A stretch of 64,000 nucleotides of DNA from Ehretia macrophylla (Eukaryota; Streptophyta; Magnoliopsida; Boraginales; Ehretiaceae): contig CM075783.1 of the NCBI GenBank assembly GCA_037974665.1, positions 18,198,762-18,262,761 on the forward strand, given 5' to 3'. Below are positions 55,240 through 64,000 of the stretch, piece by piece. Position 1 is the first letter of the stretch. Each line of letters starts with the position of its first letter. The notes under the pieces are model-generated. The model had not been told where the DNA came from and did no database searches. It saw only the letters and a program-made list of their open reading frames with translations. Position numbers and translations under genes: made by a program.

Positions 55240-56080
55240 TTTTGAACTATATAAATGCAAATTTAAGGCAAACGATATTTTTAAACCGCTATCCCTTATG
55301 TTGTCATGCCTTGATGGACCACTTTGTCCTAGTTCTAGCCTATGTAGGAATACAACTCCTAGTAGAAATAGGATCTCCGTGTATCTATAAATATGAGCTT
55401 AATCATGTTAAGTTGTGTGAGATAGTGAGACAAAGAGTTATAAAGCTCTATCTTGTGTATTTGTTTTTCAACATAGTGAAATTTTTTCTTGTTTTTCGGT
55501 GAATTTAGGCTTTCCTAAAACTATATTAAATATTGTGTCTATGTTACTTCTCATTTATTTTTTGTTGTTGTAGCACCTAAATCTATAACAAATAACTCCA
55601 TCTCCCCTTAGAAGAACCAAACTGCATTTAATATGTACAACCACTCCCAAATGATATTCAAATTTTTTTGGGGAAAAAAAGAAAGATACAAAGAGGATTA
55701 GTGTAACTAGGACTTGATGATGATAGCGTTCGAGTTTTGCGTGCTCAATGAAGTCCAGTTGTTGACAATACTAGAATGAAATGACAAATACCATAATTGA
55801 GACAAAGAGAGGAGAGTGATACTACTTTAGATAGACAGAAGTAGTTGGTATATTTATATACGGTATTGATTAATGGGAATCACATTCATAGAAATTTTCT
55901 TAAAAGAAAAAGAACGAGGGGAAAAGGAAAAGAAACAAAGTATTAGAACACAGAAGTATGGACATAAAAATTAAGGATAACAAGGTAATAGTTTATTCTG
56001 CAGACATTGTTAGATCAAATAAAAGAAAGCCTTGTTTTTATTTGTTCATATAGATCCAGTCATCAAAAGATGAGATTGTA
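55240..56080. other. No recognised gene
   Basis: An 86-codon ORF at 55242-55502 has no family resemblance. CCGTGTATCTATAAATATGAGC (55377-55398) contains a TATA-like motif, so this may be part of an LTR. Nothing else could be supported. Confidence 0.4.
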
Positions 56081-56513
56081 GAATCGAAAAATGAAGCTAC
56101 GTGTTAAATTTTCTGGTGATACTGATCTATATCCTCAAGGTACCTTATATCCTCAGAAGTTAGGAGCTATCGAGGGTAACGTAAAAGAATGAAAAACGGG
56201 GATAGTGTCGGTTAAAAGATCCCGTGTTGTGCCTCCATGTATCTATGAAATCTTGTCTTACATCGATTCTCTATAAAATTTGTGTTGAGTTTATAAGACC
56301 AATACTTAAAATGTTTTTATTTACTACTAATTGATTGTAATTCCCTTAACTGTCTCTTAACTGTCTCCCAAGAGAGTGGAACTTCTTTTGTATATATGTT
56401 CCTCTAACTAACCAATAAAATCATCTTGGCATAACTTCTTTGCCAATTTCACAGTCTAGGACAGAAAACACGACCAATTTTTTTCCAACAGTAGAAGTAC
56501 CATTCAGCAATTC

Positions 56514-56970
56514 ATGGCCTCTTCTTCATCCACACTAAATGTTATCGCTGCCTCATTTTCATCTCTTCCTGTGGTTGATCACATTCACCAGGAGGTCTCT
56601 CTCAAACTTTCCATCAAGGTATTTTCCACGATACTTTTTTTAATTACAGTTTGTACCTCTCTCTCTCTTTAGAGACTATCATGAAAGAAAGGGAAGCCAA
56701 CTAACTCAAAGCCGTCCACTCGCTCATATGACCGGCAGGTTAGAATTAGCCCTGATTCTTTCTGCTTCTTTTTTGTTTAGTACAGTCTGACTTTTCTTCC
56801 TCATCCCAGTCTGAAACTTGAACAGCCTTCCGCTTCGTGGTTTGGGATCAGAAATTCAAGGCCTGTAAGTCCCACATTTGCAGAGGTCTGTGGTCTTTTA
56901 TTAGATTACGAACTTCATCTTGCTTCATCTACTTCTTTGCTTGACAAAACCGTGGCATTCACAAGCAATT
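56514..56970 (+). pseudogene. Possible copia gag N-terminal fragment
   Basis: MASSSSTLNVIAASFSSLPV (from 56514), with VDHIHQEVSLKLSIK, resembles the Ser-rich gag start of copia elements (followed by N-Y-L-L-W in intact copies, missing here). A further segment, SPTFAEVCGLLLDYELHLAS (about 56870-56930), resembles the F-x-E-L-x-x-L-L-x-x-E-x-R-L stretch of such gags. The parts are out of frame with each other. Confidence 0.4.
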
Positions 56971-57239
56971 GAAAATTTTTAAGGGGAGAAGCAATATTTA
57001 AGAAACTGCGAAGCACACTCTTCTCCTCTGCCCTTGGAGCACAAGTGTTTGGTCTGCCTCTCTGTTTCAACTCCTTATCCAGCCACGGGATAGATCACCT
57101 ATTCAAGATAAGAGTTTGGTTTGCAATCTGTGATAGAATCTCATCAAGGAAGCTAGCTCTCTCATTGCTTATCTCTAGCAACCACAAAGGAGAGAAACTA
57201 AGGGAGATTGTGTTGCGGATGAGATAGCCATGTGACATT

Positions 57240-57560
57240 TCTTTTTTAGCTGAGCACAATTATAACATGAACCTGACACCGGGTTCTGCGCCACCACTGC
57301 ATAGTGTTTGCCTGATCATCTTTGTACATTTCACTGTAGTCATCTTGGATACTGAAGAGAATCAAAGGGTGGTCATGGCGAAATGCTTAATTTCTGATGG
57401 TAGTTCAATCTGTGGAAGACTATTTTCCTCCATGAAATGTCGAATGAGTTTTGAAGAAACCACATCCGCAAGCAAGCTGACGAATTTGGTGGGATCTTAC
57501 CATTACTAGGAAGAGAAACAATGTCATGTCATCATCAGATTGAACATTGGCAAAAGGAGG
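57240..57560 (-). pseudogene. DC1 gene 5' fragment
   Basis: The minus strand carries HDHPLILFSIQDDYSEMYKD (about 57315-57375), nearly the same as HDHPLILTNIQDDYSEMDGD in the DC1 gene at 14700. Upstream, IPPNS and the sequence as far as AACAATGTCATGTCATCATC (57519) also parallel 14820-14880. The downstream half of the domain is lost after the CxxC position and frames are shifted. It is a paralogous fragment including non-coding 5' sequence. Confidence 0.75.
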
Positions 57561-57629
57561 AAAACAAACTAGTAGAAGAAAAAAAGAAAATAGAGGGTCA
57601 AAAGTTTTGAGTTAAATAAATTATATTCT

Positions 57630-59620
57630 ATACAAGAAAACTCTTAGGTGGATTTAATAATTATAAAAGTCACTTAATAACTTCTGCAAATTATAAACAT
57701 CCTTCTCCATCATCACCACCTTTTCCTCCCTCTTCAACTACAGATCCCCCACCACTTCCACCTCTATCAAAGCTGACAATTTTTTTATGCATTAAGGGTG
57801 ATCATCGATGTAAAGAGTAAAAAATAACATCACTGAGGTTAATTGACGCACTCTATACCGAAAACATAGTTGCTACAAATTATGAGAGCAAGGCCTAAAT
57901 CGAAGACGATGACATATTGTGGTTTATACGAACGCTTTCTAGTGATACTATGTGCCTTATATCCTCAGAAGACAAAAGTTATTGGGTGAAATGGTAACAT
58001 AAAAGAATGAAAAACAGGGGGATAGTCTCGGTTAATCATATCCTGCGTTATCCCTTCATGTATTTATATCATTCCTTGACACGTGCATTCTGTATGAAAT
58101 TTGTGTTCAATTTGTAATGACTTGACTCAGTACTATTGTCAACAAGGACTTAAGTAATTCCAACTAGTTGATTAGGCTCAATGTGTCAGCATATCAGTTG
58201 TAAAGGATAAAACCTAGCCCGGGCCTTGGCCTAATTCTTAATAATGAATTGGGTTAGGATTAATTGAATCTCATATGGCCAAAGGCCTAACTTAGGCCAT
58301 AAGTCAAGAGATCTCTATAAGTAGCCTCTATTTTCACTACTTTAGGGGTATGACCTTTGAGTCTTCATGATTTGGGCAGTTTGCTAGTGCCTACTAAAAA
58401 AGGGATTATGAAGGTGAAAATCATGTGATCTAAATCATATATCTATGGAGGTGGAAACTAAATAATCTTAATTGTAGATTTTGAAGGTCTACAATTTAGC
58501 GCCGACTGTGAGAATATTAGCAAACTTTGACCATTCTCATAAGACATTATTCGTCATTTCTGATCTCTCTATAATACCTGTGTTGTTCAATGGTGAAAAG
58601 TCAAAATGGTACACTCACCAACATGGTATTGTAAATGTAAAGCCTTTACATAAGTTGGCACACACTTTTATTATTATGATGAAATAGGTTTCAGATCCGA
58701 ATGTTATTTTGATCTGTTAAACTCTTTCTTTTTAATTTTTCACTCAACAAAGACCTTATGTACTTCAAAATTCTCTTTCGAATCCGGACATAGATAGTAG
58801 ACAACTTTACTTTTGGTTCTGGAACTCTCTCTGGTTTGTTACCATTTTGTGACTCCTTCCCGTGGTTGATAACAGAAGTGCACTCCATGTTATGTTCACT
58901 AGGCGCATAAAGTCTAAAAAGAAAAACGTTTATGTATGTATGGCAATGGTGGACACATATTGGATGCAGGATTTATTTGCTTTGGACAAAAAGATGGTTT
59001 CTGTTATGAGGTAATAAGTGTTTTTCTAGTTGCACTCACAAAGCTGATACATTTGATTGACCCAAACAGTCTTATTAGTAAATATGGACCTTCCACCATT
59101 AACGTCTAAGACTCTAAAAGAGGTGCTTTATTACATTTTTGTTTTTCTTTCATGTGTATCACTATTATGGTAGTTCCTGTAATTGATGTAAGAAATAATA
59201 GTGTCTCCTTGGAGTATAATTAGTTTTGAGCAGTTATATATCTTTTACTTCTACTGAACTTTTGTTAATTCTACATTAACTTTGAAGGCCTTGTCATTCT
59301 AAATGGGAATAACTCGATGGTGGTCGTTAATAATAGGTACTAGTGATAAAGTCTAGTATGTATTTTGTATTCTGTGTTTAAAACGCGTTGTGAATGAACT
59401 AAATATAAACTGGCACCAATAGACATGTATTCCTTCGAGGTGGAGAAGTAAGCTGGTTTAAATTAGTGCCCTTAATTATTGCTTGTGTGAAAATTATTGA
59501 AACTATGAAGACATGTATAACACTTGCACAACCATTTACTTTTATGTGGTTTTGGTGACCTCTTGCTCGAATTTTGTTGCACAAAGGTAGTTGATAAATT
59601 GTCTTACTCCTTGTTTATAT
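57630..59620. other. Retroelement-like debris without a clear gene
   Basis: A primer-site-like sequence TTTAGCGCCGACTGTGAGA (58495-58513) follows an LTR-like stretch with CTCTATAAGTAGCCTC (58312-58327). This suggests a gypsy or copia 5' end, but the supposed coding region after it (58514-58690) shows only weak gag-like character. From 58700 to 59620 nothing was recognised. Confidence 0.35.
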
Positions 59621-59621
59621 C

Positions 59622-60459
59622 CAACTTGTTAGTTTCTGGCTTCTTAAATCAATTTGATAATTAATCAAATTAACTAAGTAAATTTACAGAAAAATAAATT
59701 TGTTGCAATAAAAGTAAGGACACTGAAATTTTAACGTGGTTCAATCAACTGGGTCTACGTCCACGCGACCATCCCTTGGCCAACAAACCAATCCACTAAG
59801 TTTCAAGAAATTACATACACCAATGGAAACTTTTGCAATTGAAGACTCCCTCTTAACCCTTGCCGCCTTGGTGTAAGACTCCCTTAGTAGATTCTCTAGT
59901 TTGGCAAGCTCCCCTCGACTTACAAAAGTTCTCTCTCGAGAACACACCTTCTTCTCCCGAAGAATGTATACAAAACATAAATTAAAGAGTCTTGATACTC
60001 TAGATGGATTGGTCAATACATATGACTTAAAAACAGACTGTGTTGCAACACTAATTAAAACATTCAATACACTCTGTTACACAGCATGTTGCAAGCTCAT
60101 TGCTCGTCGTGCTTCAACAAAGAAATGAGTCGCATATTTATCAAGTTTTGATGCAGTTGTCGAGTAGAGGTAGGAGTATTTTCGATGTTATCTTTTTAGA
60201 ACAAGAGTTCTTAATAGCTTGAAACTTTATTTCTTTATTACCTTATCTCCAAAAATGTAGAAACTCCTCCTAACAACGTGGACTCTTCAAGACTTGAATC
60301 CTACTTGCACTAGACTTCCACAACACTCGAATATCTCTTGCATGGAAAAACTGCATAACCACTTACCTGCAAAACTAAAACTCCACACCAATAATATCCA
60401 TAATTTTTGCTTAAAACATAGCCAATAAAAATTAATTAAAATCAGATCCTAACACAACT
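59622..60459 (-). mobile_element. Solo LTR of the window's first copia family
   Basis: 59627-60454 (828 bp) is the reverse complement of the LTR at 4026-4918, with shared ends (TTAGTTTCTGGC...GATCCTAACA) and matching interior (GATTGGTCAATACATnTGACTT, CACGTTAAAATTT read in reverse). A perfect 5-bp TSD, CAACT, lies at 59622-59626 and 60455-60459. No internal element sequence is attached, so unequal recombination left one LTR. The 108-codon ORF inside is spurious. Confidence 0.95.
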
Positions 60460-60828
60460 CTTGTATGTCCTTGTACTTATTATGATTTGTCCTTCACCAT
60501 TTTGACGTTAGCAGTGAAGTTTCAAAATGCTTTGTCATTAAGTACTTACTCCATATAGCAATAATTATTAACTGATTTTGGCACTTTGTTTACACTAAAT
60601 CATCCAATTGTGCTACTTTTATGGATGTGTTTATGCAGGCTGACGCTCATATCCCTGGTTGAGACTTAATAATTGACAATAGTCTATATATATTATATAT
60701 GACACATGGTCTTTCTTTTGGGACAAAGGCACAAATTGTGGTTACCTTTTTTGAGACATACCTTATTTATAAGTTTTTGTTTCTTCATTTTTGTTTGATT
60801 TTGTGATTGATTGGTGGAAAATACATAA

Positions 60829-61110
60829 TTTATAAAGTTGACTAAATCATATATACATGATTGATGTCATACAATATTTACAAAGTTGACTAAATTATAT
60901 ATACAGGATTGATGCCATACTTTAGTTACAAAGTTGACTAAATCATATATATAGGCTTGATACCATACTATATTTACAAAGTTGACTAAATCAATATACA
61001 TGATTGATGCTAGATTATAGTTACAAAGTTGACTAAATCATATATACATGATTGATGACATACTATAGTTACAAAGTCAACTACAATATATATATACATG
61101 ATTATTGCAG
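60829..61110. repeat. Minisatellite, 48-bp unit, about 6 copies
   Basis: Unit: TTACAAAGTTGACTAAATCA then TATATACATGATTGAT and a CATACTATAG-type end. Copies start near 60829, 60877, 60926, 60974, 61021 and 61069 and differ by a few bases each. Confidence 0.92.
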
Positions 61111-61530
61111 TGTTGACGGTCTATATCGGGCAGATCGCATTCAATCTCGTTGATGGTGCTGAACATATCCAAAATGATTTCTTACTTCTTGCCACTACAT
61201 TCACATGAACTTTACTTTTTCTAACTTAAGCATCCAATAATTCATATTCCATGAATTAGATGAGATACAATTTGGTGAGGTGAGATATAGGTCAGAAATA
61301 ATGATAGACTTTAAATTAGTCTCTCGTGCTATTTGGAGTTAAACTTAATTTTAATTTTAATGTGTAGATTTAGTTAAACATACATCATCAAATATTTATA
61401 TTTCAATACGATATATACATACATATGTGGAATTATGCACTTGTGGTTGCATAAATATAATACAAACAGTGATCCATATAGGACCACATAAGCTTTGACA
61501 AGTTTATAGACTTCTTATATGTCTACGCGA

Positions 61531-61826
61531 CCCACTCTAAGCCCGAAAGCACCCCAAGGAAATGCATCCCACTCTAGGCCTGAAAGCACCCCACAGGGAT
61601 GCAGCCTACTCTAGGCTCGAAAGCATCCCACGGGGATGTGACCCAATCTAGCCCGAAAGCACCCCACGGGAATGCGACCTACTCTAGGCCTGAAAACTCC
61701 CCACAGGGATGCGGCCCACTAAAGGCCCTAAAGTACCCCATTGGGATATAACCCACTCTAGGCCCGAAAGCACCCCAAGGGGATGCAGCCCACTTTAGGC
61801 TCAAAAGCATCCCATGGGGGGTGCAA
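61531..61826. repeat. Minisatellite, 37-bp unit, 8 copies
   Basis: Unit: CCCACTCTAGGCCCGAAAGC then ACCCCACGGGGATGCGA. Eight consecutive copies of 36-38 bp, markedly more GC-rich than the surrounding sequence. Confidence 0.95.
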
Positions 61827-62548
61827 CCCAATGTTACTTAGGCCCGAATTGGCCCAATGGAATATTCCACGATTCCACCATTTTGGTATTGGTTATTAAT
61901 TTTCAAATCCATTCAGTTCTAGTTTTGGTTTCAACTTTGGTTTTTGATTTTGTTAAACGAATTCAGTTTTGAATATTACAAAAATCGCAGTTATCCGAAC
62001 CGCTGTCATTCCTAATAATAACCACCAAAATTATTTCATACTAATAGGCCACAATTTTGTTACTATAAAAAGCCACTAATAACCCTTATTCATACTGCCA
62101 TAGTGTATTCTTACACATAAGCCGCTAAACCATAACTACCATTTTTTTTTTTTGGTTTCTTTGGAAACCCATACCATATGTCCTCCTCTTTTCTTTTATA
62201 ACTAAATATACACTAACCCACTCAATTAGTATTCCTAATTTTTAGGCTTCAAGTTAGCCCATAATTAGCATATTAAAATTTATGATCTTCCCATAATTAT
62301 AATGGTAAAAAATTCAATATTTTAAAATAGTAAAGTCACAACCTAAAATTGTGGGATGTTGCATCCTTCCCCTTTGAGTAAAAGTTTTATCCTCGAAACT
62401 CAACATATAAAATAATTCTCAAAATCACAAGTCAAAACTCTAAATTAATTAAATAAAAGTCTAATCACTCTTGTTAGCAACAAAAGCTTAATTACCCAAC
62501 CACTAAGGCCACAAGTGATCAAAACCTATTGCTTTTATACCATTATGT

Positions 62549-64000
62549 CATGGCCCAAAATTTTAAAGAGGTAAATTCGAGACGAGACCACCGCGCGCTT
62601 AGAAAGATAAATCTTCCTAAGCCTATAAGACTCTAAGCACTAAAAAAAATCTATAAAATCCTCAAAATAAATAGTAAATATATCAATAAATAATCCAGAG
62701 CATCTAAAGTCTCAATAAAAATGTAAATATTTTAATTACATGACAAATCTCCAAAAACAATAATCACAATCATCAATAAAATAATTTTGATCTCTTGCAT
62801 CTTTCCATGAAAGGTTTAGCTTAGCAACCCCGAACTAATTTGACATATGCAAAAGTAAGAAAGAGAAGGGTTAAGAAAAACAATACTTAGTAAGTAGAAT
62901 ACCCCGACGACAGTTGAGGCTCAAAGAACAACAAACAATAAAGTAAACAGATCGATAAAAGTATAATATTATCAGGCACTAACAGAATATATATCAAGTT
63001 GTGGCTGCTTAGCAGCGCGCACATAATTAATAATTCGTAATTCACAATTCATAATACACAGTCGATAATAGATGACAACTTATTAACTCTTAGCCATCTA
63101 TGATTTGATACACATCGTATATAATTCGAGGGGCCTAAATCAATGACTTTTCTCATATTTGGTTTATCAAAAGAATCGATACAATAACTTAGAATGAATG
63201 ATATGCAAAGATCGGAATAACAAGGGAGTCGAGTAATTACAGTAGATCAACAAATGGGGTAGATTAAAAAAATGATAAATTTTACTTACCTCGATTACGA
63301 AATCATAAAGCCAAAATTCTAAAAATTAAAATGGATTTTTCAAACCCCAAACCCTATAATCAGAAGGATCTCGATCCTCTCCTAGCCACTATTGTATCTT
63401 AGTGACTAAAAGGTAAATTGTGGAGCGTTGGATTAAAATGGAAGTATCTGAGTCGTCTTCTTAAAAATATTTCTAGTAATTTTAAAATGAAGATTGCTTG
63501 CCTTTTTTTTATCTTTTCCTTTGTTTCCTTTTCAATCAAAATTAATTAAAGTAAAAACTTTCTCTCATTTTTTGTATAATTAAGCCCTTGATTAACACCC
63601 CCCTCTTCCCTCCCTCCCTCCCTTGTTTGTATCATCACTAGAATCGATTAGGCCAACACTAGATGATGCTCGCTGGAACGCCATTGGAACAAGCTAATAA
63701 TCAAGATAAAAATACAAATTGACAAGTTAAAGCTATAAATTTCAAAAGAGAATACATTAAAAGTGAAGTGCTTAAAGAAAATGATCAAATACCTCATCTT
63801 CAGCTAATCATCAATGTCGTAATATTTTTGCATGATACGACAAAAGAGGAAAAGTCTCCTTCAGAATGTCGGAGTTGATATGATGCTCAAATGCTCGCTT
63901 GTTATAGAAATAGTTTTCAAGCCCTAGTTATTTGCAAAAGTCTTGTACACGACTTCTTTTAATTAATTCATATCTCAGTGCATTATACATTCACATGAAC
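62549..64000 (+). repeat. Ty3/gypsy LTR-like block (continues past the window)
   Basis: Opens TGTCATGGCCCAAAATTTTA, close to the opening at 53684. A stretch upstream, ATGTTGCATCCTTCCCCTTT (62356) with TCCTCGAAA, is of the kind often seen beside gypsy LTRs in plants. No coding region is visible to the window end. Confidence 0.45.

Larger units (their letters stand above)
56090..58110. repeat. Direct repeat of about 190 bp (56100-56290 and 57925-58110)
   Basis: Both copies contain CCTTATATCCTCAGAAG, GTAACnTAAAAGAATGAAAA, GGGGATAGTnTCGGTTAA and AAATTTGTGTTnAnTTT in the same order with several differences. They bracket the copia gag fragment and the DC1 fragment. Spacing and composition would suit LTR remnants, but no TG...CA ends were found. 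Confidence 0.6.

Noticed and set aside
59741..60067. 108-codon minus-strand ORF
   Set aside because: It lies wholly inside the solo LTR; the same region of the other LTR is not open.
60829..61826. CRISPR-like repeats
   Set aside because: Head-to-tail minisatellites without unique spacers, in plant nuclear DNA.

Overview
The window is repeat-dense nuclear DNA from a flowering plant, most likely a eudicot. This rests on the plant-type Ty1/copia and Ty3/gypsy elements, L1-type LINEs, non-autonomous DNA transposons with intact target-site duplications (TSDs), DC1 (divergent C1, Cys/His-rich) gene remnants and an ACD6/ITN1-like ankyrin gene with GT-AG introns. The species cannot be named from the sequence. 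There are no bacterial features, CRISPR arrays, rRNA or convincing tRNA genes.

Layout: 1-4918, decayed SIRE-like copia element (end of its 5' LTR, internal remnants, full 3' LTR) that abuts and probably interrupts an L1-type LINE (4919-8799). 8880-9460, RNase H-like remnant running in frame into a DC1 remnant. 11040-12235, two fold-back elements. 12261-14860, DC1 pseudogene split by a 1.5 kb solo LTR. 15165-16080, CACTA-like terminal/leader fragment. 16788-30629, one minus-strand ankyrin gene in seven inferred exons; its introns contain a 5.6 kb Tork copia element (19372-24955) and a 1.1 kb hAT-like element (26085-27162). 31055-31663, TIR element upstream of that gene. 31900-35870, two head-to-head gypsy LTR-like blocks. 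36275-46139, complete but mutated Tat-lineage gypsy element with two RNase H domains, a tandem-repeat block and an antisense spliced extra gene; it sits inside another DC1 remnant. 46140-58500, MITEs, a truncated LINE, two more LTR-like blocks, a copia gag fragment and a fourth DC1 fragment. 59627-60454, solo LTR of the same family as the first copia element, with a perfect TSD. 60829-61826, two minisatellites. 62549 to the end, another gypsy LTR-like start.

The only candidate host gene with uninterrupted reading frames is the ankyrin gene. Its seven exons keep phase through every proposed junction (1,485 nt, 495 codons), but the PGG membrane domain expected after the last exon was not found. 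Every recognised retroelement coding region carries stops or frameshifts. Old autonomous elements, younger non-autonomous insertions and solo LTRs have broken a group of DC1 genes and expanded the introns of the ankyrin gene.
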